Shown here piece after piece: positions 17,888 to 25,405 of a stretch of DNA of 64,000 nucleotides (position 1 is the first letter of the stretch; each line of letters starts with the position of its first letter). The notes below the pieces were generated by a model, which was not told the origin of the DNA, did not search any database, and saw nothing but the letters and a program-made list of their open reading frames with translations. The translations under genes and the position numbers were made by a program. The stretch is from Flavobacterium terrisoli (GTDB lineage: Bacteria > Bacteroidota > Bacteroidia > Flavobacteriales > Flavobacteriaceae), in assembly GCF_030167905.1 (NCBI RefSeq), contig NZ_JARGNA010000006.1, positions 1-64,000 of the forward strand, given 5' to 3'.

Positions 17888-18418
17888 TTATTTATCGTGT
17901 AAAGTGATTTTTCCGTCTTTGCAATCAGCGATTAACTGATCTACTTTTTCTTTGGTCAAATGTTCTTGGTAGAAATCACCTAACTGCATCATTGGTGCAT
18001 AACCACAAGCGCCTAAACATTCTACACCGCGCACTTCAAACATCCCGTCTGCGGTTGGTTCGCCGATACCTACGCCCAATTTGGAACAGGTATAATCCAT
18101 CAAATCTTCTACGCCGTTTTGACAACAGGCGGCAGTTTGACAGAATTCGAACATGTATTTTCCGATGGGTCTTTGGTTGAACATAGTATAAAAAGTAACT
18201 ACTTCATATACTTCGATTGGCAATATTTCTAAGATTTCAGCAACTTTGTTTTGCAATTCGATACTCAACCAGTTGTCGTGAGCATCCTGAACTTCGTGTA
18301 AAACAGGTAATAGTGCTGATTTCTTTTTATCGGCAGGATAATGACTGATTAACTCATTGATGCGAGCCATCAACGGTTCAGTAATGTTTATCTCTTGTTT
18401 GATATGTGATCTTTCCAT
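17888..18418 (-). CDS. nuoE: NADH-quinone oxidoreductase subunit E, [2Fe-2S] thioredoxin-like
   Basis: This is a 176-residue peripheral-arm subunit. The thioredoxin-like [2Fe-2S] site (cluster N1a) is formed by CQTAAC (C-x4-C) and CLGAC (C-x3-C), in the normal order and spacing. The helical N-terminal region (ISHYPADKKKSALLPVLHEV) is also typical. The gene starts 14 nt after a 7-bp-period AT-rich array that fills the nuoD/nuoE gap. Confidence 0.96.
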   Translation of the reverse strand: MERSHIKQEINITEPLMARINELISHYPADKKKSALLPVLHEVQDAHDNWLSIELQNKVAEILEILPIEVYEVVTFYTMFNQRPIGKYMFEFCQTAACCQNGVEDLMDYTCSKLGVGIGEPTADGMFEVRGVECLGACGYAPMMQLGDFYQEHLTKEKVDQLIADCKDGKITLHDK

Positions 18419-18431
18419 TTGTATTATTTTA

Positions 18432-18499
18432 AATTTTGAATTATAAATTTTAAATGTTTGGAATAATTTAGAATTTAAAATTCATCATTTATAATTTCC
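18432..18499 (-). repeat. Heptad-periodic AT-rich array in the nuoD/nuoE gap
   Basis: Two opposed half-arrays with a strict 7-bp period fill this gap. Plus-strand units at 18432-18452 follow the pattern AATTTTG / AATTATA / AATTTTA. Five units at 18465-18499 follow AATTTAR with AATTCAT as third unit. The near-identical pair occurs at 20838-20901 before nuoB, and a single half at 37439-37473 before sucB. The array ends 14 nt upstream of nuoE. Confidence 0.75.
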
Positions 18500-18500
18500 T

Positions 18501-19736
18501 TTAGGCGTCTAATTCGCCTGCAATTACATTTAAACTTGATAATATTACGATAGCATCAGACAACATGGCTCCTTTTATCATTTCCGGATAGGCTTGATAA
18601 AAAATGAAACAAGGTCTTCTGAATTTTAATCGGTATGGTGTTCTGCTTCCGTCAGTCGTTAGATAGAAACCTAATTCTCCGTTTCCGCCTTCAACCGCAT
18701 GATAGATTTCGTCAACAGGAACCGGAACTTCACCCATCACAATTTTGAAGTGATAGATTAAGCTTTCCATATTGGTATAAACGTCTTCTTTTGGAGGTAA
18801 ATAATAATCGGGAACGTCAGCGTGGATTGGGCCTTCCGGTAATTTCGCCAAAGCTTGTCTGATAATGCTCAAACTTTCCCAAACTTCTGCGTTACGCACA
18901 CAGAATCTGTCATAAGTATCTCCTGATTTTCCAACCGGAACATCAAATTCAAAATCTTCATAAGAAGAATACGGTGCAGCTTTGCGAACGTCATAATCGA
19001 TTCCGGCTGCGCGTAAATTTGGACCGGTAAATCCGTAACCCATGGCTTGTTCAGGGGTAAGCGGACCAACATTAACGGTACGGTCTATAAAGATTCTGTT
19101 TCTTTCAAAAAGGTTTTCAAATTCTTTCCAGGCTACCGGAAATTCTTCAAGGAAAGTGTTTAGCAATTCAAAGGCTTTTGGTGACCAATCTCTTTCGAAA
19201 CCGCCGATTCTTCCCATATTGGTGGTCAAACGGGCACCACAAATTTCTTCGTAAATCTCGTATACTTTTTCTCTAAATTGGAACACATACAAGAAACCGG
19301 TATAAGCTCCGGTGTCAACCCCTAAAATCGAATTACAGATTAAGTGGTCTGTAATTCTGGCCAATTCCATTACGATAACTCTTAAATATTGGGCTCTTTT
19401 GGGAACATCAATACTTAATAATTTTTCTACCGACATCCACCAACCCATATTATTGATAGGCGAAGAACAGTAGTTCATGCGGTCAGTCAATACGTTGATT
19501 TGGTAAAACGGACGGTTTTCGGCAATTTTTTCAAACGCACGGTGAATGTAACCTACAGTTGGCTCGGCATCTAGGATTCTTTCACCATCCATCAATAAGA
19601 TGTTTTGGAAAATTCCGTGAGTCGCCGGGTGTGTTGGTCCCAAGTTCAATATAGAAAGTTCGCTTCCGTCTTCGTTGCGTTTCTTTTCTATGACTTTAGC
19701 ATATCGATGCTCTGGTGATAATAATAAATCTGACAT
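18501..19736 (-). CDS. nuoD: NADH-quinone oxidoreductase subunit D
   Basis: This is a 411-residue 49-kDa-family subunit that forms much of the quinone-binding pocket with NuoB. The signatures LGPTHPATHGIFQNIL, GYIHRAFEKIAENR and MNYCSSPINNMGWWMSVEKL are well conserved, and the C-terminus ends in the common SLNVIAGELDA-type sequence. It is encoded separately from nuoC, unlike the fused NuoCD of E. coli. Confidence 0.97.
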   Translation of the reverse strand: MSDLLLSPEHRYAKVIEKKRNEDGSELSILNLGPTHPATHGIFQNILLMDGERILDAEPTVGYIHRAFEKIAENRPFYQINVLTDRMNYCSSPINNMGWWMSVEKLLSIDVPKRAQYLRVIVMELARITDHLICNSILGVDTGAYTGFLYVFQFREKVYEIYEEICGARLTTNMGRIGGFERDWSPKAFELLNTFLEEFPVAWKEFENLFERNRIFIDRTVNVGPLTPEQAMGYGFTGPNLRAAGIDYDVRKAAPYSSYEDFEFDVPVGKSGDTYDRFCVRNAEVWESLSIIRQALAKLPEGPIHADVPDYYLPPKEDVYTNMESLIYHFKIVMGEVPVPVDEIYHAVEGGNGELGFYLTTDGSRTPYRLKFRRPCFIFYQAYPEMIKGAMLSDAIVILSSLNVIAGELDA

Positions 19737-19753
19737 TTATAATGTTGAATTAT

Positions 19754-20278
19754 TTATTTAACTGTGTTGACCGGTGTTCTTCCGAAGAAACGGTCGTCTT
19801 TATCTGTTCTTCCGCTGTCTTCCAATGGGAATTCTTTTCGCATCGGATGAGAAACCATTTCATCCATGTTCAAAATTCTTTTCAACTGCGGATGTCCTTT
19901 GAAATTGATGCCGAAGAAATCCCAGGCTTCTCTTTCCATCCAATTGGCACATAAAAACAAATCAGAAACGGTTTCCACTTCTGCCGGATCCGGTAAATAG
20001 GTTTTCACACGGATTCTGACGTTTTCAATCCAGTTGTGCATTTGGTAAACCACTGCAAATTGGTGTTCGGCGTCATTGTCCGGGAAATGGATTCCGGTTA
20101 AATCCGTTAAGAAATGGAAGTTTAAATCTTCTTGTTCTTTCAGAAAACGAATCACTTCGTGAACCGTAGCTGGAGTTGCCTCTAAAGTGAAAATATCTCT
20201 TTTCATTTCAAAATTCAGCACATTGTTGCCGAATGCCTGAGACAATTTTTCTTGTATATAAGCCGTTTCTAAAGCCAT
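19754..20278 (-). CDS. nuoC: NADH-quinone oxidoreductase subunit C
   Basis: This is a 174-residue 30-kDa-family subunit. The C-terminal family signature is present (ANWMEREAWDFFGINFKGHPQLKRIL, split here as ANWMEREAWDFFGI and FKGHPQLKRIL), followed by HPMRKEFPLED. It sits 1 bp after nuoB and 17 bp before nuoD. Confidence 0.96.
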   Translation of the reverse strand: MALETAYIQEKLSQAFGNNVLNFEMKRDIFTLEATPATVHEVIRFLKEQEDLNFHFLTDLTGIHFPDNDAEHQFAVVYQMHNWIENVRIRVKTYLPDPAEVETVSDLFLCANWMEREAWDFFGINFKGHPQLKRILNMDEMVSHPMRKEFPLEDSGRTDKDDRFFGRTPVNTVK

Positions 20279-20279
20279 A

Positions 20280-20825
20280 TTATAGGTTATAAGAAGCTAA
20301 TAATTCTTTATATTCAGGTGAATTTCTTCTGCGGACAGATTCATTTTTCACCAATTCCTGTAATTGCATTACGCCCTGAACGATTTGTTCCGGTCTAGGC
20401 GGACAACCGGGCACGTAAACGTCAACCGGAATTACCTTGTCAATGCCCTGCAAAACAGAGTAAGTGTCGAAAACACCACCAGATGAAGCACAGGCTCCAA
20501 CGGCAATTACCCAACGTGGTTCTGACATTTGTTCGTAAACCTGACGTAAAATCGGCGCCATTTTTTTAGAAATGGTTCCCATTACCATCAACATATCGGC
20601 CTGACGCGGAGAGAAACTTACCCTTTCCGAACCAAAACGCGCTAAGTCATAGTGAGATGCCATAGTCGCCATAAACTCAATTCCGCAACAAGAAGTCGCG
20701 AATGGTAAAGGCCAAAGCGAATTGGCACGAGCCAAACCGACAACATCGTTTAATTTGGTAGCGAAGAAACCTTCACCCACTACTCCTTCTGGTGGAGCGA
20801 CCATATTTGGTTTTGTAGTACTCAT
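20280..20825 (-). CDS. nuoB: NADH-quinone oxidoreductase subunit B, cluster N2
   Basis: This is a 181-residue PSST-family subunit carrying the terminal [4Fe-4S] cluster N2 next to the quinone site. The tandem cysteines are in FATSCCGIEFMA, with further ligands in VGACASSGG and VPGCPPRPE. The gene begins 12 nt downstream of a heptad AT array. It is preceded by nuoA in the same operon with an 82-bp gap. Confidence 0.97.
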   Translation of the reverse strand: MSTTKPNMVAPPEGVVGEGFFATKLNDVVGLARANSLWPLPFATSCCGIEFMATMASHYDLARFGSERVSFSPRQADMLMVMGTISKKMAPILRQVYEQMSEPRWVIAVGACASSGGVFDTYSVLQGIDKVIPVDVYVPGCPPRPEQIVQGVMQLQELVKNESVRRRNSPEYKELLASYNL

Positions 20826-20837
20826 TGTTCTATTCTG

Positions 20838-20901
20838 AATTTTGAATTATAAATTTTAAATGAAAAACTAATTTAAAATTCAACATTTATAATTTAAAAT
20901 A
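20838..20901 (-). repeat. Heptad-periodic AT-rich array in the nuoA/nuoB gap
   Basis: Opposed half-arrays with 7-bp period: AATTTTG / AATTATA / AATTTTA at 20838-20858, then AATTTAA / AATTCAA / CATTTAT / AATTTAA at 20870-20897. The first half shares a 22-base match with the copy at 18434-18456. It ends 12 nt before the nuoB start. Arms could pair in the transcript. Confidence 0.75.
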
Positions 20902-20907
20902 ATTTCT

Positions 20908-21282
20908 TTATTCCCACTCTAAAGCTTTCTTCTTGATAATATAGAAGAAGCCTACTAAAAGCAACATCATAAAAATAACCATCTTAATCATCCCTTCAAT
21001 TCCCAAAGCTTTGAAATTGATTGCCCAAGGATAAAGGAAAATCACCTCCACATCAAACAGTACAAAAAGGATGGCGACCAGGAAATATTTTACTGAAAAA
21101 GGAATTCTGGCATTTCCAACGGATTCAATACCACATTCGAAGTTTTTGTCTTTGCTTTTTGAATGTCTTTTCGGACCTAAAAAGCTAGAGCCGATAATGG
21201 TTAAGACCACAAATCCTACTGCTAAACCAGCTTGCATCAGGATTGGTAAATAATCTAATTGATTAGACTGCATAATGCTCAA
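20908..21282 (-). CDS. nuoA: NADH-quinone oxidoreductase subunit A
   Basis: This is a 124-residue subunit (ND3 family) with three transmembrane helices. The cysteine-containing loop between helices 1 and 2 reads KDKNFECGIESVGNARIPFSVKYFLVAILFV (key parts FECGIE and RIPFSVKYF), and helix 2 carries FDVEVIFLYPWA. It is the first gene of the nuo operon. Met1 (21282) and Met4 (21273) are both possible starts; a promoter lies just upstream. Confidence 0.95.
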   Translation of the reverse strand: MSIMQSNQLDYLPILMQAGLAVGFVVLTIIGSSFLGPKRHSKSKDKNFECGIESVGNARIPFSVKYFLVAILFVLFDVEVIFLYPWAINFKALGIEGMIKMVIFMMLLLVGFFYIIKKKALEWE

Positions 21283-21306
21283 AATTAGAAGTAATTAAAA
21301 TAGCCA

Positions 21307-21336
21307 CAAATATACATCGCAATATTTAATTCGCAA
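21307..21336 (-). promoter_or_regulatory. Promoter of the nuo operon
   Basis: On the minus strand TTG (21336-21334), a 19-bp spacer and TATATTTG (21314-21307) fit the Bacteroidota housekeeping promoter. Transcription would start near 21300, giving a leader of roughly 20 nt before nuoA. Confidence 0.75.
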
Positions 21337-21413
21337 AAATCAGGGCTGTTCCTTTGGCATTTATTGTTGCAAAACAGCCTATTTAAAATCAGTTTAAATA
21401 ACAAAGTTACAAC

Positions 21414-21446
21414 ATAAAAAAACGTCCCGAAAATTTTCGGGACGTT
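21414..21446 (-). terminator. Terminator of the cold-shock gene
   Basis: A perfect palindrome with arms AACGTCCCGAAAA and TTTTCGGGACGTT (21421-21446) is followed on the minus strand by a run of seven T. It lies 34 bp past the csp stop and isolates csp from the nuo promoter. Confidence 0.92.
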
Positions 21447-21479
21447 GAGTCATTCTAGGTAATCAAAAAATAATATATA

Positions 21480-21680
21480 TTAGTCTTCGATAGCTACTAC
21501 TTGAGCCGCTACTTTACCTTTTCTACCTTCTTCTTCTTCGTAAGATACTTTATCTCCTTCGCTTAGACCTTCTGTTCTAACTCCGGTAGCATGTACGAAA
21601 ATGTCTTTTCCTGTCTCATCGTCAGTAATAAAACCGTAACCTTTTGATTCATTGAAGAATTTAACTTTACCTGTGCGCAT
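21480..21680 (-). CDS. Cold-shock domain protein (CspA family)
   Basis: This is a 66-residue single cold-shock domain that binds single-stranded RNA or DNA and acts as an RNA chaperone. RNP-1 is KGYGFI (13-18) and RNP-2 is DIFVHA (26-31). The acidic C-terminal half (GDKVSYEEEEGRKGKVAAQV) is usual for the family. It has its own promoter (21710-21739) and a strong terminator, so it is monocistronic. Cold inducibility cannot be read from the sequence. Confidence 0.95.
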   Translation of the reverse strand: MRTGKVKFFNESKGYGFITDDETGKDIFVHATGVRTEGLSEGDKVSYEEEEGRKGKVAAQVVAIED

Positions 21681-21709
21681 TTTGTAATATAAAAATAATT
21701 AATAATGCC

Positions 21710-21739
21710 CAAAGATATACTTATTTGCGACATAGACAA
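21710..21739 (-). promoter_or_regulatory. Promoter of the cold-shock gene
   Basis: TTG (21739-21737), 19-bp spacer, TATCTTTG (21717-21710) on the minus strand. It predicts a start near 21703 and a ~23-nt leader, much shorter than the long thermosensing leader of E. coli cspA. Confidence 0.75.
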
Positions 21740-21832
21740 CAAAAATCAAATAAAAAGTTAAATTTTTTTCAATATTTTCAAATTATAATTGAATGATTTT
21801 CAACAGAGTATTTGAATTATCCGAAAAATGGC

Positions 21833-21873
21833 AACAAAAATCGCCATCATTTATAAACTTTTAAATAATGGCG
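21833..21873 (-). terminator. Terminator of aspS
   Basis: Arms CGCCATCATTTA (21842-21853) and TAAATAATGGCG (21862-21873) pair over 12 positions with one mismatch, followed on the minus strand by five T (21836-21840 on plus). It lies 26 bp past the aspS stop. Confidence 0.75.
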
Positions 21874-21898
21874 CTCTCTGAAAATGCGAATTTGATAT

Positions 21899-23653
21899 TT
21901 ATTGCTGTAAATCTAATTTAATGTACAATTCTTTTAATTGGGCTTCATCAATTGCCGATGGCGCATCAATCATGACGTCACGACCCGAATTGTTTTTTGG
22001 GAATGCAATAAAGTCACGAATGGTTTCCTGTCCGCCTAAAATAGCTACTAATCTGTCCAATCCAAAAGCCAGACCACCGTGTGGCGGTGCGCCAAATTGG
22101 AATGCATTCATCAGGAAGCCAAATTGATCCTGAGCCTGTTCAGGCGTAAATCCTAAGAGGCAGAACATTCTGCTTTGTAATTCTTTATCGTGGATTCTGA
22201 TAGAACCACCGCCGATTTCATTTCCGTTCAATACCATATCATAAGCATTGGCGCGAACTTTTCTGGGTTCGGTTTCAATCAGTTTCATATCTTCCGGTTT
22301 TGGTGACGTAAACGGATGGTGCATCGCATGATAACGACCACTTTGTTCGTCCCATTCCAATAAAGGAAAATCAACAACCCATAGCGGGGCAAATACTTCC
22401 GGATTGCGCAATCCCAAACGGGTTGCCAACTCCATACGAAGCGCTGATAGCTGCGTGCGGGTTTTATCGGCCGGTCCGGAAAGGACAAAAATCATATCGC
22501 CTGTTTTGGCATTGGTGGCTTCTGCCCATTTTTTCAAATCTTCCTGATTGTAGAATTTATCTACCGAAGATTTGAATGTTTCGTCTTCTTCACATTTTAC
22601 ATAAACCATTCCTGAAGCACCAATCTGTGGGCGTTTTACCCAGTCAATCAGTGCATCAATTTCTTTACGGGTGTAAGAGGCACAACCCGGAGCTGCAATC
22701 CCGACCACCAATTCGGCCGAATTGAATACACCGAAATCTTTGTTTTGAGCCACAGCATTCAATTCTCCGAATTTCATATCGAAACGAATATCCGGCTTGT
22801 CGTTACCGTATGTTTTCATCGCATAATCGTAGGTTATTCTCGGGAATTCCGCTACATCTATGCCTTTAATTTCTTTTAATAAATGTCTGGTCAAACCTTC
22901 GAAGACATTCAAAATATCTTCTTGTTCTACAAAGGCCATTTCGCAATCGATTTGTGTAAATTCCGGTTGTCTGTCGGCACGCAAATCCTCGTCACGGAAA
23001 CATTTCACAATTTGGAAATATTTGTCCATGCCGCCCACCATCAACAATTGTTTGAAGGTTTGCGGTGATTGTGGCAAAGCATAAAATTGTCCTTCATTCA
23101 TTCGGCTTGGCACCACGAAATCACGGGCACCTTCCGGAGTTGATTTGATCAGGTATGGTGTTTCCACTTCACAGAAATCCAAATCAGATAAATATTTACG
23201 CACTTCCATCGCTACTTTGTGACGGAAAAGCAAGGCGTTTTTCACCGGATTTCTGCGGATATCCAGATAACGGTATTTCATTCTCGTTTCTTCACCACCA
23301 TCGGTGTCATCTTCAATGGTAAAAGGTGGAAGCATTGCAGTGTTCAGAACAGTTAATTCAGAAACCAGGATTTCAATATCACCGGTAGCCATATTAGGGT
23401 TTTTGGATTCGCGCTCAATCACGGTTCCTTTTACCTGAATCACAAATTCTCTTCCAAGCGATTTGGCTTTTTCAAAAACGGCTTTGTCTGTTCTTTGTTC
23501 GTCAAAGATTAATTGCGTAATGCCATAGCGGTCGCGCAAATCAACCCAAATCATAAAACCTTTATCACGTGATTTTTGAACCCAACCGGCCAGCGTTACT
23601 GTTGCATTAATATGTGTGGCATTTAATTGGCCACAATTATGACTTCTGTACAT
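21899..23653 (-). CDS. aspS: Aspartate-tRNA ligase
   Basis: This is a 584-residue class II aminoacyl-tRNA synthetase of the bacterial type (E. coli 590 aa) that charges tRNA-Asp. An N-terminal OB-fold anticodon-binding domain (about 1-110; [20 protein letters not shown]) is followed by the catalytic core. Motif 2 is [18 protein letters not shown] and motif 3 is [13 protein letters not shown]. The bacterial GAD insertion domain lies at about residues 290-410. A TACTTTTG box at 23713-23706 may be its -7 element, though no matching -33 box was found. Confidence 0.97.
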   Translation of the reverse strand: MYRSHNCGQLNATHINATVTLAGWVQKSRDKGFMIWVDLRDRYGITQLIFDEQRTDKAVFEKAKSLGREFVIQVKGTVIERESKNPNMATGDIEILVSELTVLNTAMLPPFTIEDDTDGGEETRMKYRYLDIRRNPVKNALLFRHKVAMEVRKYLSDLDFCEVETPYLIKSTPEGARDFVVPSRMNEGQFYALPQSPQTFKQLLMVGGMDKYFQIVKCFRDEDLRADRQPEFTQIDCEMAFVEQEDILNVFEGLTRHLLKEIKGIDVAEFPRITYDYAMKTYGNDKPDIRFDMKFGELNAVAQNKDFGVFNSAELVVGIAAPGCASYTRKEIDALIDWVKRPQIGASGMVYVKCEEDETFKSSVDKFYNQEDLKKWAEATNAKTGDMIFVLSGPADKTRTQLSALRMELATRLGLRNPEVFAPLWVVDFPLLEWDEQSGRYHAMHHPFTSPKPEDMKLIETEPRKVRANAYDMVLNGNEIGGGSIRIHDKELQSRMFCLLGFTPEQAQDQFGFLMNAFQFGAPPHGGLAFGLDRLVAILGGQETIRDFIAFPKNNSGRDVMIDAPSAIDEAQLKELYIKLDLQQ

Positions 23654-23792
23654 TAGAATAAAATTTTTTACTTCGTAACAATTCGACCTAACGGTCTTCG
23701 AGTGGCAAAAGTAAAAAACTTATATCAATTAAAAGGCCGAAGTATCAAATCAAATTTAAGTTAATCTTTAATTTTCGAATTGACAAAACAAG

Positions 23793-23800
23793 TATATTTG
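23793..23800 (+). promoter_or_regulatory. Probable -7 box for the thioredoxin-like gene
   Basis: TATATTTG matches TAnnTTTG exactly and lies 29 bp before the 23830 start. No TTG was found at the ideal distance, so only the -7 element is supported. Confidence 0.5.
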
Positions 23801-23829
23801 ATATCTTAAAAAACTAAACACACGCACTT

Positions 23830-24822
23830 ATGAAGAAAATAGTTAGCTTTATTTTTACTGTATTGATTTCATCGCTTGGATTTGCTCAGGAAAACATGAC
23901 TTTCCAGGCAGAAATTGCAAACAAGAACGGCAATACGCTTTTTATCAATAGCGGTAGGGAAACGATTCAGAAAATTGAGGCGGATGCCAAAGGAAATTTC
24001 AAAGCCACTTTTCCTATTAAAGAAGGATTGTACCAACTTTTTGATGGTACGGAATATGCTAATTTGTATCTGAAAAACGGTTATGATTTAAAGATGAAAC
24101 TCGATGCCTCAAAGTTTGACGAGTCGATTGCGTTTACCGGAAAAGGTTCAGTTGAAAACAATTTTTTAGCTAAAAGGACTTTAGAAGAAGGAAAAATTAA
24201 TTTCCAGGAAATGCTTGAATTGGACGCAGATGGTTTCAAAAAAGCTTCAGAAGACTTGAAAGCAAGTCAGAATGCCTCTGTAGATGCTTCCAAAATTGAT
24301 CCAAATCTTGCTTCATCTTTGAAAAAGCAAACGGATATGAATGTTATGCAATTGCAACAATTCTACACCATGTCAGCCGCCAAGAAAAAAATGAACAATG
24401 TTGCGGCACCTAATTTTGATTTTGAAAACCATAAAGGCGGCAATACCACTTTGGCCAGTTTAAAAGGCAAATACGTTTATGTTGATCTTTGGGCAACCTG
24501 GTGTGGCCCATGTCGTGCCGAGATTCCTTCGTTAAAGAAAATGGAAGAAACATTTCATGGGAAAAACATTGAATTTGTGAGTGTTTCTATTGATGCTGAA
24601 AAGGATTATGAGAAATGGAAAACATTTGTAACCGAAAAACAATTGACAGGAACGCAGTTGTATGCGGCCAAAGCGAACCAAACTGAATTTGTCAAAGCGT
24701 TTGAAGTGAATTCAATCCCAAGATTCATATTAATTGATCCAAACGGTGTGGTTGTTGACGCTGATGCAAAAAGACCTTCAGACCCAAGACTTCAGGAACA
24801 GTTGAATAAACTATTGAACTAA
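23830..24822 (+). CDS. Exported TlpA-like thioredoxin with N-terminal DUF4369-type domain
   Basis: This is a 330-residue periplasmic or outer-face disulfide oxidoreductase. A signal peptide (1-20, ending LGFAQ) precedes a beta-rich DUF4369-like domain (about 22-105), a helical linker (about 110-190) and a C-terminal thioredoxin fold (about 192-330). The redox motif is WATWCGPCRAEIPSL with C225 and C228, and the cis-proline is in NSIPRFIL. Such proteins are common in Bacteroidetes; the substrate is unknown. A terminator follows, so it is probably transcribed alone. Confidence 0.9.
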   Translation: MKKIVSFIFTVLISSLGFAQENMTFQAEIANKNGNTLFINSGRETIQKIEADAKGNFKATFPIKEGLYQLFDGTEYANLYLKNGYDLKMKLDASKFDESIAFTGKGSVENNFLAKRTLEEGKINFQEMLELDADGFKKASEDLKASQNASVDASKIDPNLASSLKKQTDMNVMQLQQFYTMSAAKKKMNNVAAPNFDFENHKGGNTTLASLKGKYVYVDLWATWCGPCRAEIPSLKKMEETFHGKNIEFVSVSIDAEKDYEKWKTFVTEKQLTGTQLYAAKANQTEFVKAFEVNSIPRFILIDPNGVVVDADAKRPSDPRLQEQLNKLLN

Positions 24823-24843
24823 AAGTCAATAAAATCAATGCAT

Positions 24844-24869
24844 AAGCCACGCAATTTGCGTGGTTTTTT
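24844..24869 (+). terminator. Terminator of the thioredoxin-like gene
   Basis: Arms CCACGCA (24847-24853) and TGCGTGG (24857-24863) with a 3-nt loop, followed by six T. It begins about 22 bp after the stop. Confidence 0.88.
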
Positions 24870-24955
24870 GTTTCTAAAAATAATTTCCAATGTTAAGTTT
24901 TCATCCAATGTTATCAAATTGTTAAGTAAAAGTTTTTTTAATGTAAATTAAATTG

Positions 24956-24963
24956 TAGCTTTG
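24956..24963 (+). promoter_or_regulatory. -7 box for the MORN-repeat gene
   Basis: TAGCTTTG fits TAnnTTTG and puts the transcript start near 24970. This argues for the ATG at 24998 and against an in-frame ATG at 24974, which would have almost no leader. The -33 region is only a T run. Confidence 0.6.
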
Positions 24964-24997
24964 TTATGTAATTATGAACAACTTAAAACCTACGACT

Positions 24998-25342
24998 ATG
25001 AAAAAGATATTCATTTTAGGAGCATTTTTAATCTCAGGATTCGCTTTTGCTCAAACTGCTAAGCCGTTTTTAGAGCAAGAAGGAGATTTAGTAAAAGCAA
25101 CCTATTACTATGAAAATGGTAAAGTTCAACAGCAAGGTTATTTCAAAGACGGAAAACTTACCGGGCAATGGATAGCGTATGATGAAAACGGTGATAAAAA
25201 ATCAATCGGGGAATATGCAAATGGAGAGAAAACCGGAAAATGGTTTTTCTGGAACAACAAATCACTAAGTGAGGTTGATTATTCTGACAGCCGTGTGGCT
25301 TCAATCAAAACTTGGAAACAAGAAGCAATCGTTAACAAATAA
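24998..25342 (+). CDS. Small secreted MORN-variant repeat protein
   Basis: This 114-residue protein has a signal peptide (MKKIFILGAFLISGFAFAQ) and MORN-variant repeats: YYYENGKVQQQGYFKDGKLTG, then YDENGDKKSIGEYANGEKTG, then a partial third unit. Related proteins are often labelled YwqK-like antitoxin-repeat proteins, but there is no toxin partner next door, so I make no such claim. An upstream in-frame ATG (24974) would add eight residues before the signal peptide and is disfavoured by the promoter position. Function unknown; probably periplasmic. Confidence 0.82.
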   Translation: MKKIFILGAFLISGFAFAQTAKPFLEQEGDLVKATYYYENGKVQQQGYFKDGKLTGQWIAYDENGDKKSIGEYANGEKTGKWFFWNNKSLSEVDYSDSRVASIKTWKQEAIVNK

Positions 25343-25359
25343 AAATTAATTGCATATAT

Positions 25360-25390
25360 AAAAAAGTCCCGATACCATCGGGACTTTTTT
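25360..25390. terminator. Bidirectional terminator
   Basis: Arms GTCCCGAT (25366-25373) and ATCGGGAC (25377-25384) are flanked by A and T runs on both sides. It serves the convergent MORN-repeat gene and the RND efflux operon. Confidence 0.92.
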
Positions 25391-25405
25391 TATTTTAAGT
25401 ATTTA

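Noticed and set aside
24998..25342. Toxin-antitoxin pair
   Set aside because: MORN-variant proteins are sometimes labelled antitoxins, but this one is exported and has no toxin gene beside it.
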